From: Gentiana macrophylla
Taxonomy: Eukaryota; Streptophyta; Magnoliopsida; Gentianales; Gentianaceae
Direction: 5' to 3'
NCBI GenBank assembly: GCA_026214975.1
Contig: CM047808.1
Coordinates: forward strand, 53,904,583 to 53,968,582
Length of the DNA: 64,000 nt
Position 1 is the stretch's first letter. Every line of letters starts with the position of its first letter. Shown piece after piece: positions 1-11,868 of the stretch. The notes under the pieces are model-generated. The model was given only the letters and a program-made list of their open reading frames with translations. It ran no database searches and was not told the DNA's origin. The translations under genes and the position numbers were made by a program.

Positions 1-1331
1 CTCCCAATTGACTTTCAAGAATTTTTTCAAAATTCTTTAGTGGCTGGAATCCTATATATCTAGTTGACTCGATCCCCGACGTTGGCCGATCAACCGGGTC
101 AATTTCGACGGGTAGGTACTTCTTACCAATCGCGTCCAAAGCGACTTCGGTGGTTTGACTAGTCAACTCTTTGATAATTCACATCGCCTCATGTGATAGT
201 CAACCTTATGTCTCTAAAATCGCACGGTCCCCGACGTGGGCCAATCACCGCAAGATTCTTAGTCGAGTCGTAACCCAAGTATTCATGAGATCTCATAACG
301 ATCATATCTCGATAATGACGATATACCCGTGGTAGGTCAACTCCGGCGTGGGCGATCAGTTGGATCCGAACAAGGGCTCTTCACCGTCACTATAATATTG
401 GGAGACATATTATAACTCGATTTTTGTTGTGGGAGTAATTTTAAATTAATTTCGAATTAATTCTCTTAATTAATTTAACTACGGTCTCATCAAGTATATA
501 TATCTCTATAGACATACATCCTACACATTTATCTAGATCGTGCCTATTCATGCATCTATCGTATCATATAAAATAAATACAAGCACAAAATAAATAAATG
601 CATAAAGTAACCGGTATGATCATGGATTTTTCCTAGGTGCGATTTCGAATACAAATTGTTAAACCGCGGGTCACAATCTAAGGGTAAATGCAGAACCGCC
701 AATAGGATCTTTAATGCTCCATTCTCCAATGGGACCTTTTTATTCTTCTTTCTTTTGTCTCCATCTTCGCTCCATTCTTGTTATATTTAATTCTATCTAA
801 TAAAATAAATACACCCGCCGCACACGGGGGGAGTCAATGGGAATGAGATAAATGCCGAAAATAAACTAGGTCACGTTCTTCCTAACGGCCTAGGACAATT
901 TTTAAACCAACAGAAAAATTAAATCATTCACATCTATCCTATCGGTCGAGTCCATGATCAATCGGGGTCCATATAATCATATTATATCTACTATATCTAA
1001 TCCATACAATAACATCTTATGAAAAAGATAAAATTAAAATTTAACTACTTGCGTCTTAATTAATCAATTAACATTTAATCTATTAAATTATTTTATCCAA
1101 TCAATTAACTAATTAACATTTAATTAATTAAATGATTTTAATCGAAATAAAATTAACGATTAATTTTAAACGATTTTAATTTTAATTTTAATTAATTAGA
1201 ACTATTCTAAAAATAAAATAAAATTAAAATTAAGTCTCTTTTGTTTCTTTCCTTTTGATTCTTAATCAAAGGGATGCCTTTGGTTTCTAAACCAAAAGGC
1301 ATCTTAAGTAAACAAAATTTGGCTTAGCGCA

Positions 1332-1566
1332 GCCACTTTCCAAAATCAAAATTTTGGAAGTGACGCAATACGTATCTTTACAAATCAAATATTTGAAAAG
1401 GCGCAGGCTACTCCAAATCAAATATTTGGAAAGGCCAAATAATTTTGGTTTAGGCACGGCCACTTTCCAAAATCAAAATTTTGGAAGTGGTTTGCAGCTT
1501 AAGCCCTTCCCAAATCAAATATTTGGAAATGGCCTAGGCCTATTCCAAACAAAGTTTGGAAAGGCC
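1332..1566. repeat. Cluster of six dyad-symmetric units
   Basis: Six spaced units share the form TTCCAAA ... TTTGGAA with variable centres (AATCAAAATT, TCAAATAT, CAAAG). Each can fold as a short hairpin and they are separated by about 20-35 bp. Two nearly identical units begin at about 1335 and 1461. They lie inside the non-coding interior of element X. Function is unknown. Confidence 0.7.
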
Positions 1567-1960
1567 ATCATTGTTTTAATGCCATGTGGCATCCCAATGG
1601 CCCAAACTATTTGAACCATTGGTTAGCCACATGACACAACTAAACAAAGGAGATTTTAATCACAACTATGAACAATATTGAAACACAAAATACACAAAAC
1701 AAAATTTAGGGATCCACCAAAAAGATGCACCAGCCGACGTCGACCGCCCCGAGGGGGAGCCGCCGCCGCCGCCGTAATTTCGGTTGGGGTGCCGCCGCCG
1801 ATCGGCCGAGCACCCAAAAAAAGCCGCCTTTAATTTTTTTCTTTTTTTTTTTTTTTCGTGTATCGATTTGCGAATCAAAATCTTTCATCTTTTAATTACG
1901 TGATTTAAACGATAAAATTAACTCACATAAAATAACATGCTTATTGCTTAAGCTCAAGCT

Positions 1961-1974
1961 CTCTCTCGATACCA
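1961..1974 (-). other. Primer binding site of element X (initiator tRNA-Met type, degenerate)
   Basis: On the minus strand the sequence reads TGGTATCGAGAG, close to the plant initiator-tRNA-Met primer site TGGTATCAGAGC. It lies three bases past the apparent LTR end (TTCCTAACG, canonical CA decayed to CG). The match fixes the element's orientation and suggests a copia-type origin. Confidence 0.6.
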
Positions 1975-1977
1975 CAT

Positions 1978-2618
1978 CGTTAGGAAATCTACGCGAACGC
2001 AGCTGAATTTAAAATTTTATTTCCTTTTAACCAGGATCGACTTCGTTTAAGCAATAAACAAACGAATTAGTAGACGGTGGTTACCTTTGGTTGATCAAAA
2101 AGATCGACGCTTTGACCGTCTAAGGAGAGTAGTTCGCATAGAGCCGCCCAAGTGTTCGGCCTCTACCGCTAGTCCACACGAACACCCGCTTGAATCTCAT
2201 CATGGATTGCTATTGAAAAACTCCAGATTCTTTAGACCTGTCTTTTCCCTCTCTCCAACTCTCTATAGGATGCTCTATATTTTACACAAGAACTATGAAC
2301 TCTTGCAATTGTGATGTATAAAAGAGCTTGACACCCACCTCTTATTTATAGTAGAAGTGGCGCCCCAAACAGTTGTGGAGAAGAAGAAAACCTTTTTCCC
2401 AAAAAAATATGGAAAATATAATTGATTGATTTATCTCAATTATTATAATATCTTATATCAAATAAATCTAGGATATTGTCAATATCTTATATTGAATATT
2501 CCCAAGATATTGTCAATATCTAATATTGACTATCTTTATTTTATTACCATAAATCAATTTACACATGTGTATATATCACACATATATTACACAAAATAAA
2601 TCTATATAAATATATACA
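1978..2618 (-). repeat. 5' LTR of element X, downstream part
   Basis: This is the R/U5 side of X's LTR on the minus strand. Its inner end reads TTCCTAAC(G) and pairs with the outer end TGTTGGAA at 10094, giving matching terminal repeats. A CTATAAATA box lies at 2343-2351 on the minus strand. Near 2471-2531 the palindromic GATATTGTCAATATC occurs twice. The LTR stops at about 2618, where pararetroviral coding sequence begins, and resumes after it. Its rejoined length would be about 1.9 kb. Confidence 0.6.
2343..2351 (-). promoter_or_regulatory. Probable TATA box of the X LTR
   Basis: The minus strand reads CTATAAATAAG about 370 bp before the LTR's inner end. This is the usual form and position of a plant LTR promoter. 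Confidence 0.55.
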
Positions 2619-5600
2619 GTTGGTGCGCATGCAAATCACAATTAAATTCACAACAAGCTTTTTCAATAGAGAAAAACGGTAAAATACTTAATTTTAGCGC
2701 ATTCTCTAAATTAATAGAAAATGATTCTTTAACTTTTACACTTAAAGAATTAAATCAATTATTAGTTAATCAAAATTATACTAATTTATATTTAAATGTT
2801 CTAGGTAAATAGATAGCAGCAATTTCGGAAAGAACAGAAAGAATTTATTCTGCTATAAATAATATACCACTGAATAATACAATAAAAGATAAAAGTGCAG
2901 AAATTAATAATATAGTAACTGCATCTCATATTCAACCTCCTCCTGAAATAAAAAATTTTATTTTAAAACCAAAGGGAGATATAGAAAAATTTATTGAAGA
3001 AAAATTTAAAAGTCTAAAATTAAATACTTTAGATCAAGATATGTCTAATATAATTGGGACTGGTAATCATAATGATACAGTTAAATTTGAGTTAAATAGA
3101 CTTAAAAAGTATGATGATCGTCCTACTCAGCATAATTATTATTATAGAAGACCTTCTCCTATGGATACTCTCCATGAGGAACAAGAATATGTTATTAATA
3201 ATGGTTATTCAGGTAAACATATTTATGAGTGGAACCTTGATGGTTACGCTGATAAACAAATTTATAGTATGATATATAGAATGCTAATGTATAGTACTAT
3301 ATGTAAATCAATTGGTAATATTGATAAAAATGTTGCAAAAATGATAATTGCAGGATTTACAGGCCAACTAAAAGGTTGGTGGGATAATTACTTAAGTTTA
3401 ACCAATAAAGATTATATTTTACATACGGTTAAACAAGAACATAATGATGTTGTTGAAAATGTAGTTTATACTTTAGTAACTACAATTCTTGAACATTTCA
3501 CAAGAAGAATTTCTGATAATTGCGAAAATATTCGTACTCTATTACAAATTCTTAGATGTAAAACATTGACAGATTTTCGATGGTATAAAGATACATTTTT
3601 AAATAGAGTTATGGAATTACCAGAGAGTAATAGCTCTCATTGGAAATCCAAATTTATTGATGGGTTACCTTATCTTTTTGCTGAAAAAGTTAGGAAAAAT
3701 TTAAGAAAAGATTTTCTTAATATTCCTTATGATGATTATACATATGGTAAATTAATTGGTACAATCATTCAAGAAGGTTTAGCCCTATGTAATGAAATTA
3801 AATTAAATCAACAAATTAAAATACAAAATTTATCTGAAAAATCACAATTAGGTAGATTTTGTGATCAATTTGGTATGGATATGCCATCTTCTTCGAAAAA
3901 ATCTTCTTTTAAAGATAAAAAAGAAAAATCTTCTGATCCTTTTTATAAGGGAAAAAAGAAAAAGAAATTTTCGAAAAAGAAAAAATATGAAAAAGAATTA
4001 AAAAAACATAAAACTGTTAAAATAGATAAAACTTGTTTAAAATGTGGTAAGATTGGTCATTAAGCTAATCGTTGTAAATTAAAAAAGAAAATAAACAATT
4101 TACAAAATGAAGAGTTAAAATTAAGTCTTTCAAAAATACTTCTTAACTCGGAAACAGACAAATCTTCTGAAACTGATAATTCTGAAAATTCTTCTGAAAA
4201 TAATCTATCAGAATTATTTAATGAATCTTTATCTTCTTCTGATATAGACACATGCTGTAAATCATGTATACAAAATATTCAATGTATTAAACATGATAAA
4301 GAAGAAGGAGAAGAATTTTATAAAATTCTTTCACAATTTAAAGATCTAGAAATAAATGTTTTATCTAATAATAATATCTTTGAATTTCTTAAATTAGTAA
4401 AAGACCCTGAGCTTCGATCTAAATTAGTTGATAATATTCAAGCAGATCCATCATCTTCTAATATTGATGAATCAACAACAATAAAAAGTTCTCAGGAACC
4501 TTATTCAATGAATAATGTTATAAAAATGTTGAAAGAAAGACAATTAGTGGAAAAACCAACCACAATGGTTGAACTTTTAAAAGAAATAACTTTTTTAAAA
4601 CAGGAAATAACCAAGTTAAAAAATACTAATAAAAATTTAGAAGAAAGAATCTCACTTCTTGAATATCAAAAAGTAAATTCTAATATAGAACCAAGTTCTA
4701 GTTTACCAGATATAACATCGATATTAGAACAAGATAATTTCTTAAATAAGATAAGTATTATCTTTTCTCAAAAATGGTATGTAAAAATTAATTTACTTAT
4801 AAATAATTCTTATAAACAAGAATTAATTGCTTTACTAGATAGTGGTGCAGATATGAATGTCATACAAGAAGGATTAATTCCTACTAAATATTTTGAAAAG
4901 ACTACTATGACACTTAGTCATGCTGGTGGTGAAAAACTTGATATAAAGTTTAAACTTCCAAAAGCTTATATTTGTAAAAATAATGTTTGTATTCCTACAA
5001 GCTTTTTATTGGTTAAAAATATGACTAGTCAAGTTATACTTGGAACCCCGTTTATTGAAAAAATATATCCTTTGACTAATATTAATGCCAAGGGTCTAAC
5101 AGGACATTTTGAAGGTAAAGAAATAAAATTTGATTTTATTACTAAACCTATTCATAATGTTCTTAATCAAATTAAAGATCTTATGGATCATAAAAATTTA
5201 CATTTAAATTTTTTGAAACAAGAAATTAATACATTTTCTATTGATGAAAAGCTTTTAAATGGAAAGCTTAAAGAAAAAATTAATAATTTATTTCATCAAT
5301 TTTCAGTTGAAATATGTAATGATCATCCTAATGCTTTTTGGGATAGAAAAAGACATATGGTTGAACTTCCTTATGAGGAAGATTTTGATGAAAGAAAAAT
5401 TACGACAAAGGCTAGACCTTGTCAAATGAATTCTGATTATTTAGAACATTGTAAAAAAGAAATTGAGTCTCTTTTACAAAAATGCTTAATAAGACCCTCT
5501 AAATCTTCTTGGTCTTGTACTGCTTTTTATGTTAATAAACATAGTGAAATTGAAAGAGGAGTACCTCGTATGGTTATAAATTATAAACCATTAAATAAAG

Positions 5601-6692
5601 TTTTGAAATGGATAAGATCACCTATTCTTAATAAAAAAGATTTATTAGATAGGCTTTATAATTCTCTTATATTTTCTAAATTTGATTTAAAGTCTGGATA
5701 TTGGCAGATTCAGATAGCTGAAAAAGATCAATATAAAACAGCTTTTAATGTTCCATTTGGACATTATGAATGGAGAGTTATGCCGTTTGGATTAAAAACG
5801 CTCCATCTGAATTTCAGAAAATTATGAATGACATATTTTTCCTTATAGTGAATTCATTATTGTTTATATTGATGATATGTTAGTATTTTCAAAAACAATT
5901 GAAAATCATTTCAAACACTTAGACATTTTTAGAAAAATTGTTATACAAAATGGGTTAGTTATATCTAAACCAAAAATGTCATTATTTCAAACAAAGATTA
6001 GATTCTTAGGACATAATATTGAAAAAGGAAATATAATTCTTATACAACGTAGTATTGAATTTGCTTCAAAATTCCTAGATATAATTCTGGATAAAACCCA
6101 ATTACAAAGATTTTTAGGCAGTTTAAATTATGTTTCTGCATATTATAAAGATTTAGCAAAATATGCTGCTATACTTTATGATAGATTAAAGAAATCACCA
6201 GAACCTTGGTCTGATAATCACACTAAGGTTGTTAGCATAATAAAAAAAAAAAAAGTAGCTAATCTTCCTTGTTTAATGTTAGCTAATCCTTTATGGGAAA
6301 AAATAATTGAAACAGATGCTTCAGACATTGGTTTTGGAGGAATTTTAAAACAAATTTGTCCAACAACTGAACAAGTTTATCTTGTAAGATTTCATTCTGG
6401 AAAATGGAATACTAGTCCGAAAAATTATTCTGTAGTAGCAAAAGAAATCTTAGCTATCGTTAAATGCGTTTTAAAATTTCAAGATGATTTATATAATAAG
6501 AAATTTCTTATTTATACGGATTGTAAATCTGCTAAATTTATGTTTAATAAAGATTTTAAACATGATGTTTCCAAACAAATGTTTGCAAGATGGCAGGCAC
6601 ATTTAGCCCCATTTTATTTTGATATTCTACATATGAAAGATGAGGACAATAGTCTTCCTGATTTTTTAACCCGTGAATATTTGCAGGAATGA
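2619..6692 (+). pseudogene. Pararetrovirus ORF1 polyprotein: movement (partial), coat, protease, RT, RNase H; broken
   Basis: One frame runs from about 2619 to 5827 and covers the tail of the 30K-type movement protein, the coat region, a knuckle starting CLKCGKIGH, a coiled acidic linker, the protease motif LLDSGAD (near 4830) and the RT. In-frame stops are TAG at 2810-2812 and TAA at 4061-4063; the latter falls inside the zinc knuckle. Two single-base losses near 5797 and 5842 shift the frame twice around the RT core, so the catalytic YIDD at 5865-5876 lies in the third register. The RT connection and RNase H domains follow to the stop at 6692. In family members this product encapsidates and reverse-transcribes the viral genome. 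This copy cannot make a full polyprotein. The strong A/T bias contrasts with its flanks. Confidence 0.82.
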
Positions 6693-8029
6693 CATCACAT
6701 GGAAAAGGGGGAACTTTCACCCCATATCGAGGTGGACGAGGAAATATCCTTGTTCAGCATGGTAATAGAACATTGATTTCAGAAATTATTTCTGAAAGTT
6801 CACAAAGACAGAATAATAATTCTGATAAATTGTATCAGGAATTCCTGGAATATAAAAAAATGAAAGGAAAAGGCAAAGCCACTGAGGAAATACCCTCATA
6901 TGCTAATGTAGTAATATCAGAGGAAGAAGATATAACTTATTACTAGGAAAATGAAGGACAATGAATTATATTCCATATTGAATATGATGATTATACAAAA
7001 AAAAAGCATGACCCATGGTCATTAATGGAAAAATATTTGGATAATAATCCATTTCCGGCAACTGCATATAAGCAGAGATCATATTATGAAAATTTATTAA
7101 AAGCTTCTGAATGTGAAATAACACATTTTACAGCCAATGATCAGAAGGAATATACCTTCAGTAAAATTGTTATAAAAAGGATTTATCTTCCAAATGAATG
7201 GGGATTATCTTTATTTAAAGAAAAAGAATATATTTTTCAAGAAAAAAATATTTCTATAAAATATAATTATTGGGATTATATCCAAGCTTTTACTAATGTT
7301 TTCTTATATGAAAATAGAAAGCAAAAACATACTTGGTTTATAAAAGTATGTCCAAAAGTATATAAACATATGGAATATATACCAAATTGGTTTCAACAAT
7401 GGTGGTTATTACATGGACCTTCTATAAAAAATTTACCAGAAGAATTTAAAGAATTATATTCTCATTGGGTAGATATCTGCCCAAAAATTTCAGAATTGAG
7501 TAATCAAGGACATTTAATAGAATGTTCTGGTTCATTATATTTCTTTTTAGAATTTTCAATCCCATGGATTTTGAAATGGTCACCTATTGTAGATATAACT
7601 ACTAAAAATATACCTTGTATTAAGAGAAAATATTTTTCAAAGTTCTGGACAAAATTGTCAAAAAAAGATACACAGACAGGCCAAATATTTGGTTATGAAC
7701 TTTTACAAGAAATCAAGGCAAAAATTTGTCAAATGGAAGAATTTGAAGATGAAAGATTAAATACATATTGCACTCAAAGTCCGTTCCAGAGTATCTCAGG
7801 AAAACTCAAAGTTAAGGGAATAATTTCCAAAAAAGAAGTCTTACAATGGTATATGACAGAAATCAAGAAAAACTTATTAAAGAATTTTGGTCATAAATTA
7901 GATGACTCTAAATCAGATATATCTATGACATCTTCAACAAATATGGCTGAAGATTCACAAGACCCCAATGAAGATATTGATGACATTCATCATTTTATGA
8001 AACAACTTGAAGAAATAGACAAAGATTGA
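6689..8029 (+). pseudogene. Pararetrovirus ORF2, function unknown; two in-frame stops
   Basis: The ATG at 6689 overlaps the ORF1 stop as ATGA, a layout typical of coupled translation in compact viral genomes. The frame is about 446 codons long, with stops TAG at 6944-6946 and TGA at 6962-6964; from 7025 to 8029 it is open. The N-terminus is Gly/Arg-rich (RGGRGN), the middle is rich in Trp and aromatic residues, and the C-terminus is acidic (ending QLEEIDKD). I recognise no catalytic motif, signal peptide or membrane span. Its position matches the uncharacterised ORF2 of florendoviruses, but this is inferred from layout rather than from a motif. Confidence 0.65.
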
Positions 8030-8033
8030 GTTA

Positions 8034-8089
8034 TGACATCAGTAATGACATAAGCCATGACATCAGCAATGATATTATCACTGACGTCA
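8034..8089 (+). promoter_or_regulatory. Cluster of TGAC(G/A)TCA elements (as-1-like) upstream of the viral TATA box
   Basis: TGACATCA at 8034-8041, TGACATA at 8046, TGACATCA at 8058 and the palindrome TGACGTCA at 8082-8089 lie just after the ORF2 stop. Repeated TGACG-type sites bind plant bZIP/TGA factors in caulimovirus promoters such as the 35S promoter. Here they lie about 190-240 bp upstream of a TATA box, the expected place for an enhancer. Confidence 0.65.
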
Positions 8090-8272
8090 TCAGAAGATTA
8101 ATATCTAGCACTATTCATAATGGTCGACATGAATAGTAAATCTACTGTTCATGAACAGTAAAATCACTGTTTACTTTTTGAATTTTGGCATTTACTGTAG
8201 CCATTATTCGATTTTTACTGTTTGCTTTTTGCTTTTACTGTTTGCTTTCTTGTTTTTCAGTCTTTCCTCCTC

Positions 8273-8282
8273 CTATATATAT
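8273..8282 (+). promoter_or_regulatory. TATA box of the pararetrovirus promoter
   Basis: CTATATATAT lies in a pyrimidine-rich context (TCCTCCTCC just upstream). An AATAAA occurs about 90 bp downstream at about 8370, consistent with a terminally redundant pregenomic RNA that starts near 8305. Confidence 0.65.
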
Positions 8283-8830
8283 CATAAGTTCAGAAACGCG
8301 AAGAGGCATGCTTGAGAATTGTCTCGCCCTTCTTTCTTTCTTAACTCTCTTGTATTAAATTTCTGGTATCAAATAAAATATATTCTGCTGATTACAACTT
8401 CGTGAGTTTGTAAGTTATTTTGATTTTTGTTTTGTTTAATTTTTTATTTAATTATTTAGTATTAGCCTAATGATAGGCTAAAAGAATTTAGGTGTTAAAA
8501 TATAATGTGGAGATAAATTTAAATACATTGTATGGTCTTGTATTGTTTGAAGAATGTGTATATAATGATTAAGGGTTGAGTAGAAAACTAGCAATCTTAT
8601 ATGACAATGTTTTGATTTTTTCTGGCATGAATAAATTTTTTAGCCTTTTGTAGCCGTTTATACCCGCTTTTAGCCCAGGTGTGGCGTTTTAGGGTTTTGG
8701 CTTTTGCAATGGCTTAAGATATTTATTTGTCGACGGAAAACATTCAAGTAAAAATTCCATTTTGTTATATAATATAAGACGGTTTTCCTTATACTTGTAA
8801 ATATGCCTATTTTAATCAAATATGTATACA
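8283..8830 (+). other. Probable viral leader / unassigned AT-rich sequence
   Basis: No gene is visible. It holds AATAAA near 8370, an eight-base TGGTATCA that may be a decayed tRNA-Met primer site at about 8364, and a small hairpin (TAGCCTA-atga-TAGGCTA) at about 8463-8480. The point where viral sequence ends and the X LTR resumes cannot be located by eye. Confidence 0.35.
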
Positions 8831-10094
8831 CAGTCCTCACTTATTGGTCTATTAATATATGGTAATACCATTAATTAAATTGCACAATCCAAGTGTATCT
8901 TATACACACACAAATTGCGCCACCTTAGCCAATAAATTGGCATCCAGAATATTCTTTAATTAATATAATATTATTAATATCTTGTATTTAATTTATTCAT
9001 AATAAATAAATACCACCATATTAATTTACCACTATAACCCTTATAGTCTCGAGATAAACTTTCCTTATTTGGTTATCATCTATAACCACATTTTAATCCG
9101 GCTAGATGTTCTTATGTGTGTGACCCGATAGGCTTCCGAATATGTTGGCCGTAGACACACGATGAAAATTACGAAAATGCCCTTCATGCCTAACGATCAC
9201 AGGATAGCATCTAGCAATACACCGTGACCCCCAATCATCGGAAGAGTCAAATTCAATGACTACTACATTTCATGTGAAACAGTTACCGTGTAACTTACAA
9301 TCCTATCGCTGTAATAATATCCATACGGTCGTACGTCGAGTATCAAACATTAACGACCGTATCTTATAATCTGGATATCATGCTCTCTCGAAGTAACTCA
9401 TTTACTCCCACTTTGCAAAGATTCACGAGAGCTAGAAATTCCTTATAAGAAGGCCATTTCGGATATTCGATCCCAAACATAGGATACGCGATTCCCGGAC
9501 GACCAATCATGTATACTCCGCATGCTTCAGTATCATACCCAATTAATACCGCATTATCGCCCCGTGGCTAGAGGAAACCTCAATAGTGTCAAAGCATGAC
9601 AATCCACACCGTGATGCCATGAAGACTCCGGTCTTAAGGATAATTACACAACCGCCACATAGTGTGACACTTATCCGTGTAAGTGGGTCAGTCTAACGTA
9701 CGCATTCTCTAATACACGTCCACGTCACGGTCCAAGTGTCTCTACACTTTGATAGCGAGATCTATCCTCGCCCTTAAAGCAGAAGACATCTAATACGTGC
9801 TAGTCTGTTTATACTATCAATGCCCTGTTTAATAGTACATCAGCCTAGAGACATTTTAAGTATCAAACTTATTAAAGTGATTAAAGATCTCATCAACCAT
9901 AATCGCCTATCATGGGTTCTCTATCACAGTTTAATACTAAGGACGTTATCATAGAACAATTCATAATTGGTTCTTTAAAAGAACATATATATGACAACAG
10001 AAAAGCCATTGTATAAACATAAAGAAATAGTAGAAATGATCCGACCCGGTCGGATCCGGTCCAACCCGATTGGGTTTAGGACACTATTCCAACA
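8831..10094 (-). repeat. 5' LTR of element X, upstream (U3) part
   Basis: This is non-coding sequence ending at 10094 with TGTTGGAATAG on the minus strand, which is the outer end of X's LTR. It has no ORF of note. To its right, sequence matching B's LTR begins abruptly at 10095, so X was inserted into B's 3' LTR. The left boundary with the pararetrovirus is approximate. Confidence 0.55.
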
Positions 10095-10422
10095 GGGTTA
10101 CCGAGGGTACTTTTGTCATTTTTCTTCAACCGACTTTACTTGGATGCTTCTAGAATACCCTAGGCCCATTCTTTTCGTTCAGTCCACTCCAGATTCGTCC
10201 ATCATGCTCAGCCCAATATTCCATATCCTGAAAATCATCAAATAACGCACGAAATAATATCAAAATAGGGAAAATAAACGCTAAACGCAGATTTCTTGAC
10301 TCACGAACTCGACATATGATATTCAACGTGAATGGTTCATATTTATAGGTCGAAACAACTATTTTTAGCTCATAATGGATAGAATATTGATGCCGTAGGT
10401 TAGACTATTTTAACCGTCATCA
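10095..10422 (-). repeat. 3' LTR remnant of element B
   Basis: This is the outer (U3-start) 328 bp of the LTR, ending TGATGACGG on the minus strand at 10422. It matches 51799-52023 almost base for base and element A's LTR less well. The rest of the LTR lies beyond element X, outside the window. Confidence 0.8.
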
Positions 10423-11868
10423 ACTACCCCCTAGCCTTCTGCTCGTCCGTGACCAGAGTATCGAGGCGGAATGTACCTCCAAGAACAATCCCCATCAACT
10501 ACCATATATTCAATAAATATTTCCGGCAGAAACATACATCAAACCACAATCCATAAGCTCCCCATTAATCACTACTTATCACGCATCAATGTGTCGTGTG
10601 ATGAATCAGTAGTGATAGTGCGTTCGTGAGAAGAATCAAGTTGTATTAACCACACAATCTTAACTTGCTTGCGCATACACTCGCTCATCTTGCTTTCAGA
10701 CTTGGTTACACAACACTGTACCGTAATTGGGTCAGGCGGACTCGGGGACTGTACATCGCTCTTAAGTCCTCGTTTGTTTCTTTTTATGCGAGGGTCATGC
10801 CCTTTTTACACGAGTTCGCTTCCCTCACTACCTTTATTGCATATATTTTTTCATTTTGTTTTTCTTTTTTTTTAATCTTTTTTTTGGGCAGATTTCCTCA
10901 CTTTTTCTCTTTCTCTCACAAGTCCGTTTGTCCCGGTCACCTTTAGTCATCGAAGTTTCTTCCCTTGTCTTACAACAATTTGTTAAAGTATATAGATAGA
11001 CAAATAATGATTCCTGGTAAAACAACTCATCATCTAATCTTAAACACTTCTCACTCAGATTATGTGCTCAAATATTGATAGCAGTGATAGAATAATAATT
11101 AATAAGTTACTACGTCATGTAACATAACATATGCTCATTCTTTCATACTAAATTGAATATGCTATAGCTCACTTCAATTTGAACCTGGGCTCCTTTTCTA
11201 CCGATTCCTTACTCGAAAACGTTCAATAAGCAAGCTAAAAACAATGTTAATTTTTCAAAAATATTCCTTTTTTCGACTAACCATCAAAAATATTTCCTTT
11301 TTTGACTCCCCAGCTAAGACGCCTACCCCTACTTATTATAGACATTGTCCCCAATGACTAATAATAACGAAAAGAAATGGTACTTAGCACTGGAAATGTC
11401 GGCTAAGTCAAAACGAATCCCGGAGTAGAATCATTAGCTCCTATGTCATTCCTTGTCCAAGTTATTACCTGCTTTCCAAAATTCTTCCAAACACTGTGAG
11501 TAACATGCGAAGGGCAATAAGAAAATAAGGTGGCGGTAATTGTGCATACCGGAGGAAAGCGCAAAAACAGTTTAAGCCACTTTATTCTGTTATGGGCCTA
11601 AGCAAGACGTGAAAACTTTTACGAGGGTATCATATGAGAATCGTGAAGGAAAAAGCCACATATATCCCTAGTCAGGTGACTGAAGATATATGTGATGAAA
11701 AAAAACCTTGAGGTTGTCATGCTACTTTATTCAAAATATAATAAACAAAAGCAATAAATAAGGGTTTAGAAATAGTTCTGAGTTTATAGTCGTCAGCTCG
11801 ACTGTACTAATAGGGCTCCTTCATTCATATTCTAGCTCCTCTAACGTAAAGACCTCCAATTCGGGGTT
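10423..11868 (-). other. Element B polypurine tract and non-coding 3' region
   Basis: The polypurine tract (minus strand CTAGGGGGTAGT) directly abuts the LTR at 10423-10433. The following 1.4 kb up to the integrase stop has no conserved frame; small ORFs there are not shared with the paralogous stretch of element A (29586-30978). Athila elements often carry an env-like ORF here, and none is recognisable. Confidence 0.7.

Larger units (their letters stand above)
1..1977 (-). mobile_element. Interior of LTR retroelement X (non-coding, partial)
   Basis: This is the internal region of an LTR retroelement read on the minus strand, starting at its primer site near 1961-1974 and running off the left edge. 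It is AT-rich and has no gag, protease, RT or integrase reading frame on either strand. The only gag-like start would be a short minus frame near 1888 that dissolves into a lysine-rich homopolymer run. A CGG-rich patch lies at about 1745-1805 and a palindrome array at 1332-1566. Three loose copies of a CCCCGACGTNGG-like motif occur at about 75-365. The lack of coding capacity fits a large retrotransposon derivative that depends on another element's proteins. That class is an inference from the LTR, the PBS and the missing frames. Confidence 0.55.
2619..8830 (+). mobile_element. Endogenous pararetrovirus (Caulimoviridae, florendovirus-like), degraded
   Basis: This is an integrated copy of a plant double-stranded DNA pararetrovirus. 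In order it has a movement-protein C-terminus, a coat region with a CCHC knuckle, an aspartic protease, RT and RNase H in one frame. A second ORF overlaps the first by ATGA, and a promoter-like intergenic region follows. There are no LTRs and no integrase, which separates it from retrotransposons. The two-ORF layout with an unknown ORF2 resembles florendoviruses; the genus is an inference. The 5' end lacks most of the movement protein. The left edge at about 2619 is set by where the reading frame begins. The right edge is uncertain, anywhere from 8400 to 8830. It interrupts the LTR of element X. Confidence 0.8.

Noticed and set aside
1354..1614. 86-codon plus-strand ORF
   Set aside because: It is a by-product of the palindrome cluster; its peptide is a repeated Asn/Gln/Phe pattern without codon-like character.
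8360..8375. Primer binding site for the pararetrovirus
   Set aside because: Only eight bases (TGGTATCA) match the tRNA-Met complement and the context is AT-rich, so it is mentioned only as a possibility in the leader entry.
10665..10946. Two overlapping small ORFs with hydrophobic tails
   Set aside because: They lie in the non-coding 3' region of element B and are not kept at the matching place in element A.
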